A stretch of DNA of 33,538 nucleotides from an uncultured Eubacteriales bacterium (GTDB taxonomy: Bacteria > Bacillota > Clostridia > Oscillospirales > Acutalibacteraceae), in assembly GCA_900315285.1 (NCBI GenBank), contig OMYO01000021.1:1-33538 (forward strand). The letters are read 5' to 3'. This document shows, piece after piece, positions 1 to 9,741 of this stretch. The stretch's first letter is position 1; each line of letters begins with the position of its first letter. The notes under the pieces are model-generated. The model saw only the letters and a program-made list of their open reading frames with translations, was not told where the DNA came from and made no database searches. Made by a program: the position numbers and the translations under genes.

Positions 1-213
1 CTTTTGCAGTTAAAATTCCTGCTGCCGCCATGACGGATTAACTGCAAATGATTTATGTGATGTGGTTTGCAGTTAACTTCCCTCTGGCGGCAGGCGGAGA
101 GTTAACTGCATTTGTTCTCCGAACAGCCTTTTGCAGTTAAAATTCCTGCTGCCGCCATGACGGATTAACTGCAATTGATATAAATGATGTGTTTTGCAGT
201 TAAAGTTCCAAGC
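1..213. repeat. GCAGTTAA-arm hairpin repeats, left array
   Basis: Three complete hairpins and one half unit share the arm TTGCAGTTAA / TTAACTGCAA with 20-25 base loops (about 4-47, 67-110, 131-174, and a left arm near 195). Bases 1-47 and 128-174 are identical, so the composite period is 127 bp. The middle hairpin resembles the reverse complement of its neighbours: its loop has TGGCGGCAG (85-93), theirs has CTGCCGCCA (22-30 and 149-157). The same family returns at 11753-11930. No protein coding is credible here. Confidence 0.85.
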
Positions 214-384
214 CAGCCGGCGTCGTATTTGACGACAATGCCCACAATGATAGTGCTTTTTCTATTGGGAGTAGGGGCATCCAAATTTAAGGCTTTGCCC
301 GTTTTACTGCATCGCCCAAAATCTTCAAATACGGTAAAATTCGAGGCCTTCTTTACGAAAGATTTCGCCAATGCCCCACCCCAA
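214..384. other. Gap without a recognised gene
   Basis: No open frame with a ribosome site or recognisable product is visible. The only notable element is one copy of the dispersed heptamer ATCGCCC at 311-317, in the context GCATCGCCCAAAA that recurs at 12037 and 19971. Confidence 0.5.
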
Positions 385-425
385 TAAACAAGACAAGAAA
401 AGCCGCCGGCGCAACGCCGACGGCT
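385..425 (-). terminator. Rho-independent terminator of the stnCBA-like operon
   Basis: Bases 401-425 form an 11-bp stem with one mismatch and a three-base loop (AGCCG.CGGCG / CGCCG.CGGCT). Read on the minus strand it is followed by a T-rich tract (400 down to about 387). It lies 19 bases past the stop codon at 444-446. Confidence 0.85.
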
Positions 426-443
426 CAAATAATATTGGTGGAT

Positions 444-2519
444 TTACTTATGCAGCACCCGCTTCACCGGGATGTCGCTCTTCATGGCGCCGGTGGGGCA
501 GTTCGCCACGCACTGGAGGCAGGAGGAGCAGAAGCTGGCGGCCTCGTCGGCGGGAACCATGGGGTTGATCTCCGTGGCAAATCCGCGGTGGTAGAGACCG
601 ATGAAGCTCTTGCCAACCACCTGAGAACAGGTACGGTAGCAGAGACCACACAGGATACATTTGTCCGGGTTGTGGGTGATGACAGCCGAGACCTTCTTGT
701 AGGGACGGTGGTGGACCTCGCCTGGGAATTTCTCCGGATGGACGTCATACCAGTTGCCGTACTTGATGAGGCGGCAGTCGTAGTAGTCGTGGCATCCGCA
801 CTCGAGGCAGCGGGAGGCCTCTTCCTTGGCCTGCTCCTCGGAGAATCCTTTGTAGACCGGACCGAAGTTGTCCTTACGCTCCTCGGCGGAGACGGCGGGC
901 ATTTTCGCTCTCGGAGCCTTCTCACGGTCCTTGAAGTCTTCTTCGGTCTTCTCGTCCTGGACAAAGTAGGGAATCTTGCAGCGGACCTCGTCGCCCTCGA
1001 GGTAATTGTTGATGCAGAGGGCGGCCTTCTGCGCCTCGCCGATGGCCTGGATGGCAATGCCGGCGCCACGGTTCGTGACGTCACCGGCGGCGAAGACGTT
1101 GTCGAGGTTAGTGCGGAACGTCATTTCATCCACAAGGATGGTTTTCTTACGCTCGTGAAGGGTAATGCCGGAGTCTTCAATGCCCTCGACGTTGGGACCC
1201 TGTCCAATGGCCATAAGAACGACATCGACCGGGTAGTCCTCGGTGTCTCCCTCAATGGGGACAGGACGGCGGCGGCCGGAGGCGTCCGGGGCGCCGAGCT
1301 CCATCTTCTGGAGGTTCATACCGGTGACATGGCCATTCTCGCCGAAGAAGTTGTTCGGGGTCGAGAGGAATTTGAACTGGACGCCCTCTTCAATGGCCTC
1401 GTCAATTTCAATTTCGGAGGCGGGCATTTCATTCCGGGTGCGGCGGTAGCAGACGTAGACGTTCTCAGCGCCGAGGCGGACTGCGGTGCGACAGCAATCC
1501 ATGGCGGTGTTTCCGCCGCCGCAGACAGCGACACTCTTGCCGGCAAACGGCTTCTCGTCCAGACCGATTTCACCGGTGCCCAGCTTCTCAAGGAAGTCGA
1601 TTCCGCCGATGACGCCCTCGAGTTCCTCTCCGGGAACCCGCATGGGCAGGGAGGTCCAGGCGCCTATTGCCAGGAGGACCGCGTCGTAGTCTTTCTGAAG
1701 CCCTTCCAAGGTAATGTCTCTGCCGAGCTTCATGTTGTTTTTCATTTCCACGCCGGACTCGGCGATGATGTCTATTTCTGACTGGAGCACGGCCTTCGGG
1801 AGGCGGTACTCAGGAATGCCGTAGCGGAGCATGCCGCCCATTTTCGGCTGCTGGTCAAAGATGGTGACGCTGTGGCCGTAGCGGCGAAGAAAGTATGCTG
1901 CGGTGAGGCCGGCAGGGCCGCCGCCTACAATGGCGACTTTCTTTCCGGTGTCGGGCTCTACCGGGATGACGTAGCGGTTGTCGCTGTTCAGGACCTGGTC
2001 AGCGGCAAACATCTTGAGGAATGCAATGCTGATGGGCTCCTCGACGAGCTGACGACGGCAGGCGTCCTCACAGGGGTGCGGACATACACGGCCAATGGAG
2101 GCGGGGATGGGGAACGCATTGTAGATGGTCTCCACCGCGTCTTTGTAACGGCCCTCGGAAATTTCCTTTACATATTTCTGGCAGTCGGTCATAGCCGGGC
2201 AGTTCAGCTTACATGGGCCGCGGCAGTCTCCGGTGTGGTCGGAGAAGATGAGCTCAAAAGCGGTCTTGCGGGCCCGGACGACACGCTCGGTGTCGGTGTG
2301 GACCACATAGCCCTCCCGGGGTTTGGCAGAGCAGGCCCGGAGCAGTTTCGGGATCCCTTCCACCTCGACGACACAGACGCCGCAGGCACCGTAGATTCGG
2401 GTCTCGTCGCTGTAGCAGAGGGTGGGGATATCAATTCCGGCACGGGTGGCTGAGGAGAGGATGGTATCCTCCGGCTCGGCGGTGATGGTGACACCGTCCA
2501 GAGTGTAGGTGAATGACAT
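444..2519 (-). CDS. stnA: NADP-binding GltD/NuoG-like iron-sulfur flavoprotein, StnA-like subunit
   Basis: Probable NAD(P)H-binding flavoprotein subunit of a cytoplasmic electron-bifurcating transhydrogenase. In the 691-residue product I see an N-terminal [2Fe-2S] domain (C35, C46, C49, C63), a NuoG-type His/Cys cluster (H95, C99, C103, C107), a GltD/NfnB-like module with FAD Rossmann motif GGGPAG near 199, a second nucleotide fold GGGNTA near 334, AAGD near 478, and C-terminal clusters C571-C582, C621/624/627/631 and C664/667/670/674. The start at 2519 is chosen because AAAGGAGG lies just upstream; a longer frame to 2588 overlaps the preceding gene and lacks a site. Seventeen bases separate it from the NuoF-like gene, so it is the last gene of the operon. 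There are no hydrogenase H-cluster motifs. The Stn assignment rests on domain order and gene order; a formate dehydrogenase- or hydrogenase-associated subunit is the alternative. Confidence 0.8.
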   Translation of the reverse strand: MSFTYTLDGVTITAEPEDTILSSATRAGIDIPTLCYSDETRIYGACGVCVVEVEGIPKLLRACSAKPREGYVVHTDTERVVRARKTAFELIFSDHTGDCRGPCKLNCPAMTDCQKYVKEISEGRYKDAVETIYNAFPIPASIGRVCPHPCEDACRRQLVEEPISIAFLKMFAADQVLNSDNRYVIPVEPDTGKKVAIVGGGPAGLTAAYFLRRYGHSVTIFDQQPKMGGMLRYGIPEYRLPKAVLQSEIDIIAESGVEMKNNMKLGRDITLEGLQKDYDAVLLAIGAWTSLPMRVPGEELEGVIGGIDFLEKLGTGEIGLDEKPFAGKSVAVCGGGNTAMDCCRTAVRLGAENVYVCYRRTRNEMPASEIEIDEAIEEGVQFKFLSTPNNFFGENGHVTGMNLQKMELGAPDASGRRRPVPIEGDTEDYPVDVVLMAIGQGPNVEGIEDSGITLHERKKTILVDEMTFRTNLDNVFAAGDVTNRGAGIAIQAIGEAQKAALCINNYLEGDEVRCKIPYFVQDEKTEEDFKDREKAPRAKMPAVSAEERKDNFGPVYKGFSEEQAKEEASRCLECGCHDYYDCRLIKYGNWYDVHPEKFPGEVHHRPYKKVSAVITHNPDKCILCGLCYRTCSQVVGKSFIGLYHRGFATEINPMVPADEAASFCSSCLQCVANCPTGAMKSDIPVKRVLHK

Positions 2520-2536
2520 ATTCTCGTCCTCCTTTC

Positions 2537-4293
<1,757 letters not shown>

Positions 4294-4297
<4 letters not shown>

Positions 4298-4797
4298 TCC
4301 TCGGCACCTCCCTCTTCGGCTTCTTTTTTCAGCCCGCGGAGAACCTGCTTCGCCTTATCCGGGGTGAGGGTGCTGTAGACCTTCCCGTTGATCATCATGA
4401 CCGGGGAGAGGCTGCAGCAGCCAAGACATGCCACGTGCTCCAGAGTGAAGAGACCGTCTTCGGTGGTCTCGCCGTCGTGGATGCCAAGCTCGTCGGTGAC
4501 AGCGGCGGAGATGAGCTCCGAACCGTTGACATGACATGCGGTGCCCTGACATAGCATGATAAGGTATTTGCCCACAGGCTGCAGGCGGAACTGGGCGTAG
4601 AACGTGGCCACGCCTAGAATGGTGGCTATAGGCGTTCCGGTCTCTCCGGAGATCCGCTCCAGGGCCTCACGGGGAAGATATCCGTAGATGTCCTGGGTCT
4701 GCTGCAGAATGGTAATCAGACTGCCAGGAGTGCTACCATATTCTGCAAGGACGGGGTCAAGTTTGGAGAGATCACATTTTGTGGTGATGTTTTCCAT
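4294..4797 (-). CDS. stnC: NuoE/HydC-like [2Fe-2S] subunit, StnC-like
   Basis: Thioredoxin-fold [2Fe-2S] protein of 167 residues, the usual NuoE/HydC length. The four expected ligands are present: C83 and C88 (CQGTAC) and C124 and C128 (CLGCC). The ATG at 4795-4797 follows AAGGAGG on the minus strand. It is the first gene of the operon and overlaps the NuoF-like gene by four bases. It would relay electrons between the NuoF-like and GltD-like subunits. The family is shared by complex I, bifurcating hydrogenases, NAD-linked formate dehydrogenases and Stn, so the specific name depends on its neighbours. Confidence 0.88.
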
Positions 4798-4831
4798 GGC
4801 TTCCTCCTTATTTTTAGTCTATTCCACCACA

Positions 4832-4837
4832 ATTATA
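4832..4837 (-). promoter_or_regulatory. Candidate -10 element for the stnCBA-like operon
   Basis: On the minus strand a perfect TATAAT lies 35 bases upstream of the stnC start codon. No good -35 sits at 17 bases; TTGAAT is 21 bases away, so an activator or extended contacts may be needed. Confidence 0.45.
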
Positions 4838-4904
4838 TCGTATCCTCTGACCGATTGCATTCAAAATTAACAACTATTTCAAAAGATAACAATCTAACAA
4901 ACAT

Positions 4905-4920
4905 GACACCGACGGGTGTC
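4905..4920. promoter_or_regulatory. Perfect inverted repeat upstream of the operon, candidate operator
   Basis: GACACC-GACG-GGTGTC is a perfect 6+6 inverted repeat, and the match extends weakly into the flanks (CAT/GTG). It lies about 70 bases upstream of the candidate -10 and has no T-tract, so an operator is more likely than a terminator. The cognate regulator is unknown; it does not match the Rex consensus. Confidence 0.4.
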
Positions 4921-4944
4921 GTGCAATGGTTGCGGCAAAGCGCC

Positions 4945-4995
4945 AAAAAAATAAGACTGTACCGTAATAGCGTTTCACCATTGTGGTACAGTCTT
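4945..4995 (-). terminator. Terminator of the aroQ-CmpB-like operon
   Basis: AAGACTGTACC (4953-4963) and GGTACAGTCTT (4985-4995) form a perfect 11-bp stem with a 21-base loop. On the minus strand it runs into seven Ts (4951 down to 4945). It sits 24 bases past the stop of the membrane-protein gene. The plus-strand flank is also T-rich, so weak bidirectional action is possible. Confidence 0.85.
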
Positions 4996-5019
4996 GTAAT
5001 TTTATTTCGTTTGGGCGAT

Positions 5020-6324
5020 TTAGTGCGGTTCTCCACCGGGGTGGATAATTGAAATCAGTATGGCACCGGCCCGCCGCAGTGCCTCAAAGCGCTCTCTTCT
5101 GGGTGCCTCCCGGTTCATGGCCCCGGAGGCCTCATTCACAGCCGCCTCAGTCTTAGACTTGATGTCCTCGGTCATTGCTTTAAGATCTTCTGTCTTGGAT
5201 TTCAGGTCCTCGGTGCGCTCCCGGATGCCGTCGGTGGCCATTTCCCGAAGCTCATTCGTCATATCCCGGGCGGTGTTTCCGGCATATTCCCGGAATTCTC
5301 CGGTGGCCGTGCGGAGGGCGTCATTGACCTCGCGGAGATTTCCGCCCTCTTCCCGGATATTGTCCACCTCCTTGAGCTTTGACTTGATGGAGTCGTTGCC
5401 CATGGCCTTGGCGGTGGTACTGTTCAGGGTATCGTCCTGAATTTCACCGTGCTTGGAGCGGATGGAGTTGGGGTAGGCATTAATAACGACGTCGTCGGGG
5501 AAGCGTTTATCCAGTGCTTTCTCCAGGCGGTTGCACGCCTCTTTCCCGTCCTGGCGAAGCGTAAAGCGGGTCTTTGCCATGACGGAGATGATAATGTCGT
5601 AGAGCAGGAAAGCAGACAGCGCCCAGAACATGGGCACACCGACAGACTTCGGTATTTTTTCAATGACCGCTTTGAAAATGGGGTAGATGAGCTTGCACCA
5701 GATGACGCCCAGCGCCCCCCAGAAACAGCTGTACATGAAGCAGATGCGGCCATTGATATTGAAGAGCCGATGGGAGTAGTCCCAGGAACGGTATCCGGTG
5801 AAGGTCTCCTCGCCCCAGGACATGATGTACTCGAGGGCAGAGCCCCAGACAAAGGATTTCGCGAAAATCTCTGAGATGGGGGCGTCCATGTCCCGGTAGA
5901 GCAGGGCGGTCAGGAAGGCGCCGCCGATGCCCTCTGCAAAACTCAGATGGCCATAGATGACAGACGTCCGGTTCTCCCAGATTCCGTTGGACGCACGGCA
6001 CCAGAGTTCTTCCAGCATACTGCCGGCAACGGAACTGAACATGAAGATATAGAAGAGCTCGTAGCCACTGAACTTGGTCTCATCACCTGTCTCGAAAAAG
6101 TGGTGGACCAGATAGTCAAACTGCTCCCGGGCATTCTCCATTTGGGTCTTGCGATCCACATGGTTCCAGTCCTTCAGCGACTGCTGCCGGAAGGAGAAGC
6201 CCCCGCGGTCCTGTACGGTGGCGAAGGCGCTGTGGTCGTAGAGCTTGCGGAAGACCTCGTGTGGGTCGATATCTTTGAGAGCATCACTTAGGATGTCCTC
6301 GAATTTTTTCTTATTATCACTCAT
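5020..6324 (-). CDS. CmpB-like (putative ABC transporter type IV) membrane protein with coiled-coil tail
   Basis: A 434-residue membrane protein. The central part (about residues 85-250) matches the PF06541-type domain: hydrophobic helices with conserved E-x-x-W/F, NG-W-NRTS-YG, EYIMSWGEE, W-DY and NGRICF-Y-FWGALG motifs, shared closely with the upstream paralog. The N-terminus is soluble. After residue about 300 there is a long charged amphipathic stretch with heptad-like ERTEDLKSKTEDLKAMTED repetition, likely a coiled coil, ending in a short hydrophobic segment. The start is preceded by GGAGAATTAGT on the minus strand. It is the third gene of an aroQ-led operon, 22 bases after the paralog. 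The biochemical role is unknown despite the family name; no ATPase partner is nearby. Confidence 0.75.
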   Translation of the reverse strand: MSDNKKKFEDILSDALKDIDPHEVFRKLYDHSAFATVQDRGGFSFRQQSLKDWNHVDRKTQMENAREQFDYLVHHFFETGDETKFSGYELFYIFMFSSVAGSMLEELWCRASNGIWENRTSVIYGHLSFAEGIGGAFLTALLYRDMDAPISEIFAKSFVWGSALEYIMSWGEETFTGYRSWDYSHRLFNINGRICFMYSCFWGALGVIWCKLIYPIFKAVIEKIPKSVGVPMFWALSAFLLYDIIISVMAKTRFTLRQDGKEACNRLEKALDKRFPDDVVINAYPNSIRSKHGEIQDDTLNSTTAKAMGNDSIKSKLKEVDNIREEGGNLREVNDALRTATGEFREYAGNTARDMTNELREMATDGIRERTEDLKSKTEDLKAMTEDIKSKTEAAVNEASGAMNREAPRRERFEALRRAGAILISIIHPGGEPH

Positions 6325-6346
6325 ACTAATTCTCCGTGTGGGCGAT

Positions 6347-7285
6347 TCACTGGTTTATCTTTGCGGCGAACCCGAGGGAAATACAAGACGGCTGCTTCTG
6401 CTGTATGGCGAAGCCCCGGTCGGTCATATCCCGTGTCAGATCCTCAAGGGAACCCCCGTTGGACTTGGAGTTGCTGCCATTCAGCGTGTCGCTGGCGACT
6501 TTCCCGTCCTTGACCTGATAGGAGTTGGGGTAGGTCCAGATCATGAACTTGTTTGGGAACTGCCGCTCCATGAGCTTTTCATAGGGGGTGTTGACCGGGT
6601 CTCCGTCTTTGCGGGCATTGAAGGCGGTCGTGGCACAGATGGAAATAATGGTGTCATAGAGGAGAAAAATAAAGAAAATCCAGAACAGGACCTTTCCAGC
6701 CTTTTTGGGGATTTTTGCAATGAGCTTTTTAAAGCCCGGATAGATGATTTTCGCCCAGAACAGGCCCAGGGCACCCCAGAAACAGCCGTATAGGAAGCAG
6801 ATACGTCCGTTGGCATTCAGAGGCATATTGTGGTAGTCCCAGGAGACATGGCCAAAGACCAGCTCTTCGCCCCAGGACATAATGTATTCTGCAACCGAGC
6901 AGACGAGGGCGGCCTTCAGGAAGACCTTCCACCACTCGGTCTTCGTGTTCCGAAAGAGGAGCAGCGTGAGAAGCGTGGCGCCTATGGCATAGGCGTAGCC
7001 AAATTCCCCATAGACCAGGGACGTGCGGCGCTCCCAGTAGCCGTTGGTAATAATACAGAAGATCTGTTCAATGACAGCCCCGAGGACGGCACTGATGAAG
7101 AAGATCCAAAACATTTCATACGGGCTGAGATGGCTGTTGCTCTTCGTGTCATAGAAATGTTTGCGGAAATACTGCCAGGACGACTCCGGCGGTACGGTGG
7201 GGGCGATGGAGCCCACAGCAAAACCGTCTTCCGGTTCTTTCGTCCGGAACTGGGTCAGCTCCGGGGACGTGTTTTTCTTCTTCAT
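6347..7285 (-). CDS. CmpB-like (putative ABC transporter type IV) membrane protein
   Basis: A 312-residue membrane protein, paralog of the next gene, with the same motif string (E-Q-I-F, TNGYWERRTSLVYGE, EYIMSWGEE, W-DY, NGRICFLYGCFWGALG) across about residues 70-245 and predicted helices in the same places. It lacks the long coiled-coil tail. The start at 7285 is chosen over a longer frame because its ATG overlaps the aroQ stop (ATGA), with AAGGGAGA upstream. The stop codon TGA lies directly beside a copy of the dispersed heptamer (6340-6346). Family membership is visible in the motifs; function is not known. Confidence 0.75.
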   Translation of the reverse strand: MKKKNTSPELTQFRTKEPEDGFAVGSIAPTVPPESSWQYFRKHFYDTKSNSHLSPYEMFWIFFISAVLGAVIEQIFCIITNGYWERRTSLVYGEFGYAYAIGATLLTLLLFRNTKTEWWKVFLKAALVCSVAEYIMSWGEELVFGHVSWDYHNMPLNANGRICFLYGCFWGALGLFWAKIIYPGFKKLIAKIPKKAGKVLFWIFFIFLLYDTIISICATTAFNARKDGDPVNTPYEKLMERQFPNKFMIWTYPNSYQVKDGKVASDTLNGSNSKSNGGSLEDLTRDMTDRGFAIQQKQPSCISLGFAAKINQ

Positions 7286-7725
7286 TTCGCGTCTCCCTTG
7301 CTGTAGTTCTTCAGTGTGTCGACCGCCTCGAGGTATCCCTGGAACCCGTGCCCCTTGATGGTCTGGACCGCCACCAGTGAGACGTAACTCCATTTGCGGA
7401 ATTCCTCTCGCTCATCCACGTCGGAGATGTGTACCTCCACCGTGGGGATGCTGACGGCCTTTAGGGCGTCCAAAATGGCGACACTGGTATGGGTGTAGGC
7501 ACCGGGATTTATCACGATGCCGTCCGACTTGCCATAGGCCTCTTGGATGCGGTCGACAATGTCCCCTTCATGGTTGGACTGAAAGAACTCCACGTCGATT
7601 CCCTCGTCTTCACATTTTCCGTGGATGAGGGCGCAGAGATCCTCATACGTGTCGGAGCCGTAGATACCGGGCTCCCGGATGCCGAGCATGTTCAGGTTGG
7701 GGCCGTTGATGACCAGGATGTTCAT
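7282..7725 (-). CDS. aroQ: Type II 3-dehydroquinate dehydratase
   Basis: Catalyses dehydration of 3-dehydroquinate to 3-dehydroshikimate in the shikimate pathway (cytoplasm). The 147-residue protein has the full type II signature: INGPNLNMLG at the N-terminus, the catalytic tyrosine in the IYG lid region, FQSNHEG, INPGAYTHTS and EVHISD containing the active-site histidine. The length is normal for the family. AAGGAGG precedes the ATG. It leads an operon with two CmpB-like membrane proteins, an unexpected pairing with no other aromatic-pathway genes in the window. Confidence 0.95.
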   Translation of the reverse strand: MNILVINGPNLNMLGIREPGIYGSDTYEDLCALIHGKCEDEGIDVEFFQSNHEGDIVDRIQEAYGKSDGIVINPGAYTHTSVAILDALKAVSIPTVEVHISDVDEREEFRKWSYVSLVAVQTIKGHGFQGYLEAVDTLKNYSKGDAK

Positions 7726-7778
7726 AGGAATCCTCCTTGCGTTATAACGGTATCATACTACCATATTTTTGGCCGCTG

Positions 7779-7787
7779 TGCTATGAT
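7779..7787 (+). promoter_or_regulatory. Candidate extended -10 promoter for tarI
   Basis: TGCTATGAT fits the extended -10 form TGnTATNAT and lies 40 bases before the tarI-like start in the divergent gap with aroQ. No clear -35 is visible. Confidence 0.4.
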
Positions 7788-7827
7788 TTGTAATGATAAA
7801 TCGCGCAGAAGAGAAAGGGGTATTTCC

Positions 7828-8541
7828 ATGGTATTTGCAGCAGTTCTCGCCGGCGGCGTCGGCAGCCGCATGGGGGCGAACACGCCGAAACAGTATCTTA
7901 GGATCGGCGGCAGGACCATCCTGAGCATCTCGGTCTCCAAGTTCCTCCGGGAACCGGAGATCACCCATGTCGTCGTGCTCACGCCGGGCGACTGGGTGGA
8001 CTACACCCGGGACCTGCTGGCCGAGGAGTTTGGAAAGACCGACCGCCTGACTGTGCTGGAGGGCGGGGAGACCCGGAACGACACCCTGGAAAATGCCATC
8101 GGTTACCTGGACCGGACGTTCTCGTTTGACGAGAACACCATCCTTGTCACCCACGACGCAGTGCGCCCATTCCTGACCCGCCGCATCCTGCGGGAGAACA
8201 TTGAGGCGGCCAGCCGCTACGGCGCCTGCGGCACGGCAATCCCGGCCACGGATACCATCCTGAAGACCGGGGATGGAAAGTTCATCAAGGACATTCCGGA
8301 TCGCACCGGCCTCTGGCAAATGCAGACGCCCCAGTCCTTCAATGCACGCAAGCTGGAGTCCCTCATGGCATCGCTCTCTGCCGAGGAGCGGGAGGTGCTC
8401 ACAGACGGCTGCCGCATCTTCACCATGAAGGGCGAGCCGGTCTATCTGGTCCGCGGCGAGCAGTTCAACATCAAGATCACCTACCCGTTTGACCTGAAGG
8501 TGGGGGAGGCCATTGTCGCCGCCCATCTGGATCGGGAGTAA
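7828..8541 (+). CDS. tarI: TarI-like ribitol-5-phosphate cytidylyltransferase (IspD/TarI family)
   Basis: A 237-residue nucleotidyltransferase that would transfer CMP from CTP to a sugar-alcohol or related phosphate. It has the N-terminal nucleotide loop LAGGVGSRMG and PKQYL, the VTHDAVRPF motif and QTPQSFN. From memory, its C-terminal half follows TarI more closely than IspD (DAVRPFLTRRI, DGCRIF, VYLVRGEQFNIKIT-P-DLK). The adjacent glycerophosphotransferase-family gene supports a CDP-ribitol role in teichoic acid synthesis. The start follows GAAAGGGG. No TarJ-type reductase is adjacent, so the substrate supply is unclear. IspD (methylerythritol pathway) remains the alternative. Confidence 0.75.
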   Translation: MVFAAVLAGGVGSRMGANTPKQYLRIGGRTILSISVSKFLREPEITHVVVLTPGDWVDYTRDLLAEEFGKTDRLTVLEGGETRNDTLENAIGYLDRTFSFDENTILVTHDAVRPFLTRRILRENIEAASRYGACGTAIPATDTILKTGDGKFIKDIPDRTGLWQMQTPQSFNARKLESLMASLSAEEREVLTDGCRIFTMKGEPVYLVRGEQFNIKITYPFDLKVGEAIVAAHLDRE

Positions 8542-8545
8542 TTGC

Positions 8546-9697
8546 ATGGACCTGAAAGACCTTGCCTATCGCGCCTTCGCGGCCGTCTACAATCTGGCCG
8601 CTCTGTTCCCGCCCAAAAAAGACCGCGCAGTGTTTTTCCGGCTGACCGCCGGCGAGCACTACGACTCCATTGACGAGGTGGAGGCCGGCCTTCGCCGCCG
8701 CGGCAAATATGACATCATCGAGGTCTCCCGCAGTGAACTCGAAAGTCCCCGCACCGCTCTTCGCTTCATGACGCGGGATGCCTTTCGTATGGGCCGTGCC
8801 CGTTATCTGTTCCTGAACAACAACTTCTTTCCCATGGCCTACATGCGACCGAACCGCCGCACTGAGGTCGTGCAGCTCTGGCACGGCATGGGCGCTTTCA
8901 AAAAGTTTGGCTTTGACATTCCCCAGCCTCCGGAAGTCCGAAAGAAGGAGCTGGGAGCCCAGAAGAACATTGACTTCGTGGTCTGTTCCGCAGAGTCCAT
9001 CCGGCCCATCTATGCATCAGCGTTCCATCTGCCGCCGGAGAAGGTCATCACCACCGGCACCCCGGTCCAGGACTTTTATTTCCGCCCGGAGAACGTGGGC
9101 CCAGAGGCGTTGGAGACACACCGGGCGCGCTTCGACGAGGCCTATCCGGCCTGCCGAGGCAAGTATCTGGTCTTCTATGCCCCCACATTCCGGGATCAGG
9201 AGGAAGAGGACAAAGACTTGCTGTCTCACATGGACTTCGAAAAATTGCTGGCCGCTGCTGCGGAGGGGGCCGGCAGGAGTGCGGCTGTCCTGGTTCGTCT
9301 GCATCCGAATGACCGTGAATCGCGCGGCATATTGAGGCAAATATGTGGCGATTCACCTTCTGTCCTAGACCTCACCGACTACCCCGACGGCAACGAGCTC
9401 AGCCTCCTTTCCGACGTCATGATAACCGACTATTCCTCCATCTGTATGAACAACGCCCTGCTGCAGAAGCCAGTGGTGCTGTATGCCTACGACCTCGATC
9501 GTTTCGAGACCGAGCGCAGCTTCTACTACCCCTACGAGGAGAATGCCCCCGGTCCCGTCGTGAAAACCATGGACGACCTGTGCCGCGTCTTCCGGGATCA
9601 GGATTTCCAGCCCGAGAAACTCTCCGCCTTCCGGAAGTTGCATTTTGGCGAACCCGACGGACGGGCCACGGAAAAACTTCTTGACCGTATCCTGTAA
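8546..9697 (+). CDS. CDP-glycerol/ribitol glycerophosphotransferase family protein (TagB/TagF-like)
   Basis: A 383-residue enzyme of the CDP-glycerol:poly(glycerophosphate) glycerophosphotransferase family, which adds polyol-phosphate units to wall polymers at the inner membrane face. Family motifs visible: QLWHGMGAFKKFG with the catalytic-type histidine, FYAPTFRD, RLHPND, and the C-terminal DVMITDYSSICMNNALLQKPV followed by YDLDRFETERSFYYPYE. Family members with polymerase function are usually longer; this size fits a primase (TagB-like) or single-domain transferase. The start is four bases after the tarI stop with GGAG just ahead, so the two are one operon. It ends upstream of dapL, and an internal promoter for dapL lies over its stop. 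Confidence 0.85.
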   Translation: MDLKDLAYRAFAAVYNLAALFPPKKDRAVFFRLTAGEHYDSIDEVEAGLRRRGKYDIIEVSRSELESPRTALRFMTRDAFRMGRARYLFLNNNFFPMAYMRPNRRTEVVQLWHGMGAFKKFGFDIPQPPEVRKKELGAQKNIDFVVCSAESIRPIYASAFHLPPEKVITTGTPVQDFYFRPENVGPEALETHRARFDEAYPACRGKYLVFYAPTFRDQEEEDKDLLSHMDFEKLLAAAAEGAGRSAAVLVRLHPNDRESRGILRQICGDSPSVLDLTDYPDGNELSLLSDVMITDYSSICMNNALLQKPVVLYAYDLDRFETERSFYYPYEENAPGPVVKTMDDLCRVFRDQDFQPEKLSAFRKLHFGEPDGRATEKLLDRIL

Positions 9698-9709
9698 AAA
9701 TGAAATAAT
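9681..9709 (+). promoter_or_regulatory. Promoter of dapL
   Basis: TTGACC (9681-9686) and AATAAT (9704-9709) are separated by 17 bases and lie over the stop codon of the preceding gene, 32 bases before the dapL start. This would allow dapL expression independent of the teichoic-acid genes. Confidence 0.6.
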
Positions 9710-9741
9710 TTATTAGAATTTTTGAATGAGGAGCAGAACCT

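Noticed and set aside
435..1781. Long plus-strand open frame opposite stnA (similar ones at 2513-4288, and opposite dapL at 9598-10872 and asrBC at 13832-15619)
   Set aside because: They lie antisense to well-recognised genes, have no ribosome sites and give low-complexity Val/Ala/Gly/Asp-rich products typical of GC-rich shadow frames.
7828..8541. IspD of the methylerythritol pathway
   Set aside because: Not excluded, but motifs in the second half and the adjacent glycerophosphotransferase fit TarI better.
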